Position numbers and translations under genes: made by a program. Under the pieces are notes generated by a model. That model saw nothing but the letters and a program-made list of their open reading frames with translations, did no database searches and had not been told where the DNA came from. A stretch of DNA of 10,390 bases, from contig CANGYC010000062.1 in NCBI GenBank assembly GCA_947457975.1, positions 1 to 10,390 of the forward strand. Reading direction: 5' to 3'. Shown here piece by piece: positions 1 through 6,675 of this stretch (its first letter is position 1; every line of letters starts with the position of its first letter). The stretch comes from Comamonadaceae bacterium. GTDB lineage: Bacteria > Pseudomonadota > Gammaproteobacteria > Burkholderiales > Burkholderiaceae_C.

Positions 1-231
<231 letters not shown>

Positions 232-233
<2 letters not shown>

Positions 234-298
234 GCCCGGCCGTCATCGGCACACGCAGCTCGCGCAAAGCCAGGTCGGGCCTGGCGCGGCCGGCGCTC
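232..298. terminator. Nested inverted repeats between convergent genes, possible bidirectional terminator
   Basis: The gap between the two stop codons holds a perfect 6-bp stem with a 5-nt loop, GCCAGG/CCTGGC at 269-285. An outer imperfect inverted repeat surrounds it: GAGCCCGGCCG at 232-242 against CGGCCGGCGCTC at 287-298, with one extra base. The position between convergent genes fits a terminator. No T tract follows on either strand, so this is not a canonical intrinsic terminator, and Rho could do the work instead. The call is an inference from symmetry and position. Confidence 0.3.
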
Positions 299-980
299 AG
301 ACCAGGTGCTTGCCGAAGAAGGCCAGGGTGCGCTCGCGCGCGAGCTTGGCGGCGGCGGCATCGTGGGAGCCGCGCTGGTCGCAGTTGAAACCATGGTCGG
401 CGGCGTACACATGCACCTGCACGCCAGGCTGCGCTTTCTTGAAGGCCTCCACCGTCTCCAGTGGAATCCAGTGGTCGCGCTCGCCGAAGTGCGCCACGGT
501 CGGGCAGCGGGGCTGACGGGCCGCCTCGGCCGGGGTGGTGACCCCGCCGCCGTAGTAGGCCACGGCCGCGCTCAGGCCGGGCACGGCACAAGCCGAACGC
601 CAGGTGAGCAGGCCGCCCCAGCAGTAACCCACGATGCCGACCTTGCCGGCGCGCGCGGCGTAGGCCACGGCCGCCTCGATGTCGCGCAGCACACCGGGCA
701 CAGGCAGGGCCTCCACCGCGGTCTTGAGCGCCATGCCAGCACCCATGTCTTCCGGCGTGTAGCCCAGCTCCACCTCGGGCTTGACCCGGTGAAAGGTGGC
801 AGGCGCCACCGCCAGATAACCGTCGGCCGCGTAGCCGTCAGCGACCGAGCGGATGTGCGAGTTCACGCCGAAGATCTCCTGCAGCACCACGACCGCGCCC
901 TTGGGCGTGCCGGCCGGTTCGGCCACGTAGGCCGGGAAGCTCAATCCGTCGGAAGCAGTGAGGTTGATGAACTGGCCCAT
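297..980 (-). CDS. Dienelactone hydrolase family protein
   Basis: The gene encodes a 227-residue soluble alpha/beta hydrolase of the DLH family (carboxymethylenebutenolidase type), the usual length for these enzymes. The catalytic elements are visible: nucleophile Cys120 in GYCWGG, Asp169 in GERDHWIP, His196 in ADHGFN, and Glu35 in QEIFGVN, which in DLH interacts with the Cys. The classical reaction opens dienelactone to maleylacetate in chlorocatechol degradation, but many homologues act on other esters or lactones, so the substrate is not assignable here. A strong ribosome site, AAGGAG at 986-991 with 5-nt spacing, fixes the start at 980. It is the second gene of a likely two-gene unit, 41 bp downstream of the isomerase gene. 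No chlorocatechol dioxygenase or cycloisomerase gene is nearby. Confidence 0.92.
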   Translation of the reverse strand: MGQFINLTASDGLSFPAYVAEPAGTPKGAVVVLQEIFGVNSHIRSVADGYAADGYLAVAPATFHRVKPEVELGYTPEDMGAGMALKTAVEALPVPGVLRDIEAAVAYAARAGKVGIVGYCWGGLLTWRSACAVPGLSAAVAYYGGGVTTPAEAARQPRCPTVAHFGERDHWIPLETVEAFKKAQPGVQVHVYAADHGFNCDQRGSHDAAAAKLARERTLAFFGKHLV

Positions 981-1021
981 GGAAACTCCTTGAATGGGGA
1001 TGGTTGAGAAAGAAAAGGCGC

Positions 1022-1618
1022 TCAGGCGGCCAGGCGCCGCTCGACAAAGTCCAGGCGGTCCTGACCCCAGAAGATTTCACCGTCGATCACGTAGCTGGGG
1101 GCGCCGAACACACCGATGTCGATGGCCTGGCGGGTGTTGGTGTCGTAGGCCTGCTGCACCTCGGGGCGGCGCGCGACGTCCAGCCAGGCTGCCGGCAGCC
1201 CCTGCTCCTGCAGCAGCTGCGCCAGGGTGTCGGTGCTGGCGATGTCGCGCTCCTGCTCCCACACGGCACGGAACACCGCGCCGCTCAATTTCAGGGCAGC
1301 CTCCGCACCGCCTTCCAATTGGGCCGCGATGATGAGCCGGGCCGCCTCATCACCGGCCACGGGGAAGAAACGCGGCTGCACGTTCATGGGCAGGCCCAGG
1401 TGGTCACGAAAGCGCGCCAGCTCCACCAGGCGGTAGGCCTGGCGCTGGGGCGGCCGCTTGGCCAGGGGCAGTCCGCCCGAGGCGGCAAAGATCTGACCGT
1501 AATCGGCCGGCCTCACCTGCACCTGTACACCGGCGGCGCGGGCCAGCGCGACAAAGCGCTCGTGCCCAAGGTAAGTCCAGGGGCTCTGGGGCGTGAAGTA
1601 GTAATCAATGTGGCGCAT
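1022..1618 (-). CDS. 2-hydroxychromene-2-carboxylate isomerase (DsbA-like/kappa-GST family)
   Basis: The protein has 198 residues and a thioredoxin-like DsbA fold with a helical insertion. The usual CxxC is replaced by QSPW, with Ser12 where kappa-class GSTs and HCCA isomerases keep their catalytic serine. The C-terminal stretch FGAPSYVIDGEIFWGQDRL (171-189) holds the cis-Pro loop (Pro174) and is diagnostic for the family. The founding enzyme, NahD, performs a glutathione-dependent isomerisation in naphthalene degradation, interconverting 2-hydroxychromene-2-carboxylate and trans-o-hydroxybenzylidenepyruvate. Standalone homologues like this one are common in Burkholderiales and usually have no known substrate. 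GGAGA at 1625-1629, 6 nt before the ATG, supports the start. The gene lies upstream of the dienelactone hydrolase gene, probably co-transcribed, and is divergent from the GMC oxidoreductase gene. The family call is firm; the substrate is unknown. Confidence 0.9.
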   Translation of the reverse strand: MRHIDYYFTPQSPWTYLGHERFVALARAAGVQVQVRPADYGQIFAASGGLPLAKRPPQRQAYRLVELARFRDHLGLPMNVQPRFFPVAGDEAARLIIAAQLEGGAEAALKLSGAVFRAVWEQERDIASTDTLAQLLQEQGLPAAWLDVARRPEVQQAYDTNTRQAIDIGVFGAPSYVIDGEIFWGQDRLDFVERRLAA

Positions 1619-1643
1619 GGACTGTCTCCGTGAAGTGTTCTTG

Positions 1644-1658
1644 TGCGGCCGGGCCGCA
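1644..1658. promoter_or_regulatory. 15-bp perfect dyad between divergent genes, possible operator
   Basis: TGCGGCC-G-GGCCGCA is a perfect inverted repeat with 7-bp arms and a single central base, 25 bp upstream of the isomerase start and 110 bp upstream of the GMC start. The position suits an operator shared by the two transcription units. As RNA, the one-base centre would force a few inner pairs open to form a loop. GC-rich DNA produces such symmetry by chance, and no regulator gene is adjacent, so confidence is low. Confidence 0.25.
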
Positions 1659-1710
1659 ATGTCTGGATTCTTGCAGAAGCCGCCCGGGTCCCGGAGCGGT
1701 CGACCTTTGC

Positions 1711-1739
1711 CACAATCGCCCAGCCGGCAACTGGCCGGC
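1711..1739 (+). promoter_or_regulatory. Possible promoter -10 box and leader hairpin of the GMC gene
   Basis: CACAAT at 1711-1716 resembles a -10 box and would start a leader of about 46 nt before the ATG at 1769. A perfect 6-bp stem with a 5-nt loop, GCCGGC/GCCGGC at 1723-1739, would sit at the very 5' end of that RNA. No convincing -35 box is visible at 16-18 bp spacing. The motif ACAATCG also appears just before the TSUP gene (3772-3778), which is part of the reason to list it. This is an inference. Confidence 0.25.
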
Positions 1740-1768
1740 GCCCCAGGCTCGCGCCATCACTGCAGACC

Positions 1769-3514
1769 ATGAGCGACAACGTTTTCGACTACATCATCGT
1801 CGGTGCCGGCACCGCCGGCTGCCTGCTGGCCAACCGCCTGAGTGCCGACCGCAGCAAGCGCGTGCTGCTCATCGAAGCCGGGCGCAAGGACGACTACCAC
1901 TGGATCCACATCCCGGTGGGCTACCTCTACTGCATCGGCAACCCGCGCACGGACTGGCTCTACCAGACCGAGCCGGCCACGGGCCTCAATGGCCGCGTGC
2001 TGCGCTACCCACGCGGCAAGACCCTGGGCGGCAGCTCCAGCATCAACGGCATGATCTACATGCGCGGGCAGGCACGCGACTATGAGCGCTGGGCCGAGGT
2101 CACGGGCGAAGACGCCTGGCGTTGGCAGAACGTGCTGGCCGACTTCAAGCGCCACGAAGACCACTACCGCCTGGACGAGGGCGCCCCGCCGGTGAGCGAG
2201 GCCTTCCGCGCCTTGCATGGCCACAAGACGCCACCGACGGCCGAGCAGCGGCGCGTCAATGGCATGCACGGCGGCGAATGGCGCGTGGAAAAGCAGCGCC
2301 TGCGCTGGGACATCCTCGACGACTTCGCCCGTGCAGCGCAGGAAGCCGGCATTCCCGCCACCGAGGATTTCAACGGCGGCGACAACGAAGGCGTGAGCTA
2401 CTTCGAAGTGAACCAGCGCCGGGGCTGGCGCTGGAACACGGCCAAGGCCTTTCTGCGCCCCACCTGCTACGGGCGGCCCAACTTCGAGATGTGGACCAGC
2501 GCCCAGGTCAACCGCCTGCTGCTGCAAGACCAGGCCGACGGCCAGCCGCGCTGCACCGGCGTGCAGGTCTGGACCGGCGCTGAAATGACGCAGGCCCTGG
2601 TGGCTCCCGGCGGCGAGGTGATCCTGAGCGCCGGCAGCATCGGCTCGCCGCAAATCCTGCAGCTCTCGGGCATCGGCCCGGCCGAGCTGCTGGCGCGCCA
2701 CGGCATCGCGGTGCGCCGCGCGCTGCCCGGCGTGGGCGCCAACCTGCAGGACCACCTGCAGATCCGATCGGTCTACAAGATCAAGCCACCCCAGGGCGGG
2801 CAGGCCACGCTCAACACGATCGCGGCCTCGCCCTGGGGGCGGCTGAAGATCGGCCTGCAGTACGCGCTCAAGCAAAGCGGCCCCATGAGCATGGCGCCCT
2901 CTCAACTGGGGGCCTTCACGCGCTCGAGCCCCGAGCAGCCCCACGCGAACATCCAGTACCACGTGCAGCCGCTCTCGCTGGACGCCTTCGGCGAGCCCCT
3001 GCATGCCTTTGACGCCTTCACGGCCAGCGTGTGCAACCTCAACCCCACGAGCCGCGGCACGGTGGAAATCCGCAGCGCCGACTTCCAGGACGCACCGCTG
3101 ATTGCGCCCAACTACCTGAGCACGCCAGAAGACCGACTGGTGGCCGCGCAGTCGCTGCGCGTGACGCGCCGCATCGTGGGCCAACAGGCGCTCTCACACT
3201 GGCAGCCTGAGGAATTCAAGCCCGGCCCGCAATACCAAAGCGACGAGGACCTGGCCCGACTGGCCGGCGACATCGCCACCACCATCTTCCATCCGGTGGG
3301 CACCACGCGCATGGGCCGGGCCGACGACGAGCAGGCCGTGCTCGATGCACACCTGCGCGTGCGCGGCGTGGCGGGCCTGCGCGTGGTCGACGCCGGGGCC
3401 ATGCCCTTTATCACCAGCGGCAACACCAACTCGCCCACGCTCATGATGGCCGAGAAGGCGGCGGCCTGGATTCGCACGGGCGACCAGGGCCTGCCCGGCT
3501 GGGGTAAGTCCTAG
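1769..3514 (+). CDS. GMC family FAD-dependent oxidoreductase (choline dehydrogenase-like)
   Basis: The 581-residue flavoprotein oxidises an alcohol group and passes electrons from FAD to oxygen, a quinone or another acceptor. The N-terminal FAD-binding segment is VGAGTAG (11-17) with Glu36 at the end of strand 2. GMC signature 1 is PRGKTLGGSSSINGMIYMRG (81-100) and signature 2 is GSIGSPQILQLSGIG (289-303). The catalytic pair is His508 in FHPVGT and Asn552 in SGNTN. No signal peptide or membrane segment is seen. The ATG at 1769 was chosen because the FAD motif starts nine residues later; a GTG at 1643 would add 42 residues of unrelated sequence. No good Shine-Dalgarno is visible. The sequence resembles BetA and related alcohol dehydrogenases, but betB and betI are not adjacent, so choline is not supported as substrate. 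The gene is divergent from the isomerase/hydrolase pair and may share their pathway. Confidence 0.93.
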   Translation: MSDNVFDYIIVGAGTAGCLLANRLSADRSKRVLLIEAGRKDDYHWIHIPVGYLYCIGNPRTDWLYQTEPATGLNGRVLRYPRGKTLGGSSSINGMIYMRGQARDYERWAEVTGEDAWRWQNVLADFKRHEDHYRLDEGAPPVSEAFRALHGHKTPPTAEQRRVNGMHGGEWRVEKQRLRWDILDDFARAAQEAGIPATEDFNGGDNEGVSYFEVNQRRGWRWNTAKAFLRPTCYGRPNFEMWTSAQVNRLLLQDQADGQPRCTGVQVWTGAEMTQALVAPGGEVILSAGSIGSPQILQLSGIGPAELLARHGIAVRRALPGVGANLQDHLQIRSVYKIKPPQGGQATLNTIAASPWGRLKIGLQYALKQSGPMSMAPSQLGAFTRSSPEQPHANIQYHVQPLSLDAFGEPLHAFDAFTASVCNLNPTSRGTVEIRSADFQDAPLIAPNYLSTPEDRLVAAQSLRVTRRIVGQQALSHWQPEEFKPGPQYQSDEDLARLAGDIATTIFHPVGTTRMGRADDEQAVLDAHLRVRGVAGLRVVDAGAMPFITSGNTNSPTLMMAEKAAAWIRTGDQGLPGWGKS

Positions 3515-3537
3515 GCGGTGGGTCTCGAAGGCAGAGC

Positions 3538-3543
3538 TATATT
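3538..3543 (+). promoter_or_regulatory. Candidate -10 box for the intergenic RNA
   Basis: TATATT matches five of six positions of the sigma-70 -10 consensus and stands out in GC-rich DNA, 24 bp after the GMC stop codon. It would place a transcript start near 3550. The bases 16-18 bp upstream do not resemble TTGACA, so either the promoter depends on an activator or the RNA is cut from the GMC messenger. Confidence 0.35.
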
Positions 3544-3550
3544 GCGCTGC

Positions 3551-3711
3551 ATCACAGCTTGTCCTGTACAGGCTGTCGAGGAGCCGAGGAGACACACAAG
3601 CACAGGTCTGTCCACAGACCCACGAGTCCGCGAACAGGACTTCACAAGAGATTGACCGAGACAGCCCAACAGGCTGAATCCAAAAAAGCGCCGGCAACCC
3701 CGGCGCTTTTT
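3551..3711 (+). ncRNA. Putative structured small RNA or leader RNA ending in an intrinsic terminator
   Basis: This stretch folds by hand into a compact structure. A long-range stem pairs CCTGT (3563-3567) with ACAGG (3669-3673) and, next to it, GGCTGTC (3571-3577) with GACAGCC (3660-3666): 12 pairs around one small internal loop. Inside are two local hairpins, GGTCTG/CAGACC (3605-3620, 4-nt loop) and AGTCC/GGACT (3625-3641, 7-nt loop). Between the closing stem and the first hairpin lies a T-free stretch (3578-3604) preceded by and containing two copies of CGAGGAG (3577-3583 and 3585-3591). A strong terminator closes the unit. It could be a free small RNA, a 3'-UTR-derived RNA of the GMC gene, or an attenuator leader of the transporter whose ATG is 72 bp beyond the terminator. 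I do not recognise an Rfam family. The 3' end is approximate to a few bases and the 5' end is inferred from the -10-like box. Confidence 0.5.
3683..3711. terminator. Strong intrinsic terminator, bidirectional
   Basis: AAAAAGCGCCGG (3683-3694) and CCGGCGCTTTTT (3700-3711) form a perfect 12-bp inverted repeat around the 5-nt loop CAACC. The GC-rich 7-bp core followed by five T on the plus strand is a textbook Rho-independent terminator, and the A run makes it work equally well on the minus strand. It ends transcription of the GMC gene or the intergenic RNA before the transporter gene. Confidence 0.92.
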
Positions 3712-3741
3712 GCTTGTGTACCTGCGCGTTCTCAAGCCCTG

Positions 3742-3776
3742 CGAGCTCGGGCCAGCTCTAGAGCGGGTGAGACAAT
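3742..3776 (+). promoter_or_regulatory. Palindromes and a -10-like box directly upstream of the TSUP gene
   Basis: Downstream of the terminator lie two short perfect palindromes, CGAGCTCG (3742-3749) and GCTCTAGAGC (3755-3764), then GACAAT (3771-3776), a -10-like box ending 7 bp before the ATG at 3784. If used, transcription would start at or next to the ATG, giving a nearly leaderless messenger. That would agree with the missing Shine-Dalgarno. No good -35 is visible. Confidence 0.25.
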
Positions 3777-3783
3777 CGAATGG

Positions 3784-4542
3784 ATGGAACTGTTCCTTGT
3801 CGCCTGCGCTTCGCTGTTGGCCGGCTTTGTCGACTCGATCGTGGGCGGCGGCGGCCTGGTGCTGCTGCCGGCCCTCTTTGCCGCCTTCCCGAGCACCCAT
3901 CCGGCCACGCTGCTTGGCGTGAACAAGAGCGCCTCGCTCTGGGGCACGGCGGTGGCCACCGTGCAGTATTCGCGGCGCGTCACCATGGACTGGCGCATGC
4001 TGCTGCCGGCAGCGGCACTGAGCCTGGCCGGCTCGCTGGTCGGTGCCTGGCTGGTCACCATGGTGTCGCCCGAATTTCTGCGTAAGGTGCTGCCCGGGGT
4101 GCTGCTGGTGGTGCTGATCTACACGCTGGCCAAGAAGGAACTCGGGCGCCACCATGCGCCACGCCTACAGGGCTGGGCTCAGACCGCCACCGCAGGCGGC
4201 ATCGGCCTGGCCATGGGGTTTTATGACGGCTTCTTCGGGCCGGGCACCGGCAGCCTGCTGGTGTTTCTCTTCGTGCGCCTGCTGGGCTATGACTTCCTGC
4301 ACGCCTCGGCCTCAGCAAAGCTGCTCAACAGCTGCAGCAATTTCGCCGCTCTGACCTTGTTCGCCTTCAAGGGCCACATCTGGTGGCACTACGCCCTGGC
4401 CCTGGCGCTGGCCAATGTGATCGGGAGCCTGCTGGGCACACGCATGGCCCTCAAGCATGGCGCCGGCTTTGTGCGCTGGGTCTTCGTGTTGGTGGTGGGC
4501 GTGCTGATCCTCAAAACCGGCTACGACGCCTTCCTGCGCTAA
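3784..4542 (+). CDS. TSUP (TauE/SafE) family membrane transporter, YfcA-like
   Basis: The 252-residue inner-membrane protein has about seven or eight hydrophobic segments and the internal two-fold repeat typical of TSUP proteins. GFVDSIVGGGG (14-24) in the first half is mirrored by GFYDGFFGPGTG (145-156) in the second, and LLGVNKSASLWGT (43-55) by SAKLLNSCSNFAAL (177-190). The pattern closely follows E. coli YfcA. Family members export or import sulfite, sulfoacetate, taurine-derived and other organic anions; the substrate here cannot be told, and no sulfonate genes are adjacent. The start at 3784 was chosen because the protein becomes hydrophobic at once, and an upstream extension of the frame would run through the terminator at 3683-3711. 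No clear ribosome site is seen. It converges on mrdA with only 26 bp between stop codons. Confidence 0.92.
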   Translation: MELFLVACASLLAGFVDSIVGGGGLVLLPALFAAFPSTHPATLLGVNKSASLWGTAVATVQYSRRVTMDWRMLLPAAALSLAGSLVGAWLVTMVSPEFLRKVLPGVLLVVLIYTLAKKELGRHHAPRLQGWAQTATAGGIGLAMGFYDGFFGPGTGSLLVFLFVRLLGYDFLHASASAKLLNSCSNFAALTLFAFKGHIWWHYALALALANVIGSLLGTRMALKHGAGFVRWVFVLVVGVLILKTGYDAFLR

Positions 4543-4568
4543 AGCGCAAACAGAGCCTGAGGCCGCCG

Positions 4569-6665
4569 TCAGCGGCGGGATGCCCCGTTGGCTGCTCCGG
4601 CGGGGCTGGTCGAGCTGGTGAAGGCTGAACCAGCGGAAGCCACATTCGTGGGCGCAGCGACGGCACCCAGGGGGGCCACAGGTACACGCGTGCCTGCAGC
4701 AGACTCAGCGCCAGGCACAGGCAGGGACTTGCCCATGACGTCCAGCGCAGCGGCGACGCGCAGCTTGCCGATGGGGGCCTGGGCCAGGCCCTTTTGCACC
4801 GCAGCGATGTCCTCCTCGCTGGGGTAGAGCCCCTGAAGCAGGTAGTCAAACACGCGGCGCGCAATCGGCGCAGCATGTGCGGCACCAAAGCCGGCGTTCT
4901 CCACCACCACGGCCAGAGCCACCTGCGGGTCATCGACCGGCGCGAAAGCCATGTAGAGCGAGTGGTCGCGCTGGTGCTCCTCCATCTTGCCGGCGTTGTA
5001 CTTGTCTTTCTGGCCGATGGTCACGGCCTGCGCGGTGCCCGTCTTGCCCGCGCTGAGGTAGGACGCCCCGGCAAAGACGCGCGCCGAGGTGCCTTCCTGG
5101 GTCACCCCCAGCAGGGCGCGCTTGAGGATGGCGATGTGCTCGGGCCGATAGCCCAGCTGCACAGGCGCCGGGCGCTCCACCGGAATGAGCTGGCGCGTGA
5201 GGCTGTCCTGCGTGGCGACTACCAGATGGGGCTTGTGCTGCACGCCGCCATTGGCCAGGCTGGCTGTGGCCTGGGCCAGCTGCAGCATGGTGAAGCTGTT
5301 GTAACCCTGGCCGATGCCCAGCGAAATGGTCTCGCCGCCGTACCACTTCTGCTGCTCGGGGCGCTTGTAGGTGCGGCGCTTCCACTCCTGGTTGGGCAGC
5401 ACGCCACGCACCTCGCCAAAGATGTCGATGCCCGTGGCCTGGCCAAAGCCCAGTGGCTTCATGAAATCGTGGATGGCGTCCACGCCCAGTTCATTGGCCA
5501 GGGAGTAGTAGTACACATTGCTGGACTTGACGATGCTCAGGTGCATGTCGACAGGGCCCAGCGCATCGCCGTGGCTGCGGAACTGGTGGCCGCCGTAGTT
5601 CCAAACGCCCGTGTCATTGATCACCTGGCCGGCCTGGCGCTTGCCCAGCTCCAGCGCCGCCATGGCCATGAAGGGCTTGTAGGTCGAGCCGGGTGGGTAG
5701 GTGCCGCGCAGGGCCCGGTTGAGCAGCGGTTTGTCAATGGACTCGTTCAGGGCCGCCCAGCTGTCGACGTCGATGCCCTCGACGAACAGGTTCGGATCGA
5801 AGGTGGGCTTGCTCACGAAAGCGAGCAATTCGCCCGTCTTGGGGTTGATAGCCACCAAGGCGCCACGCCGATTACCAAACAGGGTCTCGACGAGCTTTTG
5901 CAGCTTGATGTCGATCGACAGCTTGACCGTGTCGCCCGGGGTGGCGGGGCTGCTGGCCAGGCGCCGCACGGCGCGGCCACCGGCCGAAGTCTCGACCTGC
6001 TCCACACCGGTGGTGCCATGCAGCTTCTTTTCGTAGCTCTGCTCGACGCCGAGCTTGCCGATGTAGTCGGTGCCACGGTAATTGCCGCTCTCGTCTTCTT
6101 CCTCGATGCGCTCTTTTTCACGCTGGTTGATGCGGCCGATGTAGCCCACCACGTGGCTGGCGAGATCGCCATAAGGGTAGCTGCGAAACAGCCGCGCCTT
6201 GATGTCCACCCCGGGGAAGCGAAAGCGCTGCGCGGCAAAACGCGCCACCTCTTCGTCAGTGAGCTTGGTGCGGATGGGCAGCGACTCAAAGCTCTTGAAC
6301 TCCTCGCGCAGGCGCTTGAAGCGGCGCTTGTCGCGTGGGCTGATTTCCAGCACCTCGGAGAGGCCCTCGATGGTGGCCTCCAGGTCGGTCACGCGCGAGG
6401 GCGTGATCTCCAGCGTGTAGGCCGAGTAGTTGGTGGCCAGCACCACGCCATTGCGGTCGGTGATCAGGCCGCGGTTGGGCACGATGGGCACGATGGCCGT
6501 GCGGTTGTTTTCGGCTTGTTCGTCGAAGTGCTCATGCCGGATGACCTGCAGGTAGACCAGGCGCAGGGCCAGCAGGCCAAAGCACAGCAACACCACCAGG
6601 CTGGCCGCCATCACCCGCCCGCGAAAGTGGGATAACTCCGCCTCGATGTTGCGCAGGGTGGTCAT
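4569..6665 (-). CDS. mrdA: Penicillin-binding protein 2, peptidoglycan DD-transpeptidase
   Basis: This class B PBP cross-links peptidoglycan during cell elongation, in the inner membrane with its catalytic domain in the periplasm. From the ATG at 6665 it has 698 residues: a short cytosolic start, one membrane anchor (19-39), a pedestal/dimerisation domain with RGLITDRNG (65-73), then the transpeptidase domain. The active-site motifs are complete: STYK with Ser327 and Lys330, SSN (381-383) and KTGT (541-544). E. coli PBP2 has 633 residues; the excess is mostly an Ala/Ser/Pro/Gly-rich tail after about residue 645. An upstream ATG at 6704 would add 13 residues and overlap mreD by 29 bp. I prefer 6665 because MTTLRNIEAEL is the usual beginning in related species and leaves a 10-bp gap after mreD. 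Neither start has a good ribosome site, so coupling to mreD translation is likely. It is the last gene of the mre operon here. Confidence 0.95.
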   Translation of the reverse strand: MTTLRNIEAELSHFRGRVMAASLVVLLCFGLLALRLVYLQVIRHEHFDEQAENNRTAIVPIVPNRGLITDRNGVVLATNYSAYTLEITPSRVTDLEATIEGLSEVLEISPRDKRRFKRLREEFKSFESLPIRTKLTDEEVARFAAQRFRFPGVDIKARLFRSYPYGDLASHVVGYIGRINQREKERIEEEDESGNYRGTDYIGKLGVEQSYEKKLHGTTGVEQVETSAGGRAVRRLASSPATPGDTVKLSIDIKLQKLVETLFGNRRGALVAINPKTGELLAFVSKPTFDPNLFVEGIDVDSWAALNESIDKPLLNRALRGTYPPGSTYKPFMAMAALELGKRQAGQVINDTGVWNYGGHQFRSHGDALGPVDMHLSIVKSSNVYYYSLANELGVDAIHDFMKPLGFGQATGIDIFGEVRGVLPNQEWKRRTYKRPEQQKWYGGETISLGIGQGYNSFTMLQLAQATASLANGGVQHKPHLVVATQDSLTRQLIPVERPAPVQLGYRPEHIAILKRALLGVTQEGTSARVFAGASYLSAGKTGTAQAVTIGQKDKYNAGKMEEHQRDHSLYMAFAPVDDPQVALAVVVENAGFGAAHAAPIARRVFDYLLQGLYPSEEDIAAVQKGLAQAPIGKLRVAAALDVMGKSLPVPGAESAAGTRVPVAPLGAVAAPTNVASAGSAFTSSTSPAGAANGASRR

Positions 6666-6675
6666 GGACAGGGGG

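Noticed and set aside
1643..1768. GTG start giving the GMC protein 42 more residues
   Set aside because: The added residues do not resemble a signal peptide or any family sequence; the FAD-binding motif follows the ATG at 1769 at the usual distance.
1757..3184. A 475-codon open frame on the minus strand across the GMC gene
   Set aside because: It is the mirror of a high-GC coding gene; its translation is compositionally odd (rich in Ala, Val, His, Gln and Arg) with no recognisable domain, while the plus strand has complete GMC motifs.
3563..3572. CCTGTACAGG palindrome as a LexA-type SOS box
   Set aside because: The CTGT and ACAG halves are directly adjacent, whereas a LexA box has 8 bp between them. 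The left half is better explained as part of the long-range RNA stem.
3559..3783. N-terminal extension of the TSUP transporter to 3559
   Set aside because: The extension would translate through a perfect intrinsic terminator, and the hydrophobic family sequence begins only at 3784.
4562..4578. Hairpin GCCGC/GCGGC at the mrdA stop codon as a terminator
   Set aside because: The stem is only 5 bp, overlaps the coding end and has no T tract; not enough to call.
4794..6635. A 613-codon open frame on the plus strand opposite mrdA
   Set aside because: It is antisense to a PBP2 gene with all three active-site motifs. The long open frame follows from GC-rich third positions, and the product has no recognisable features.
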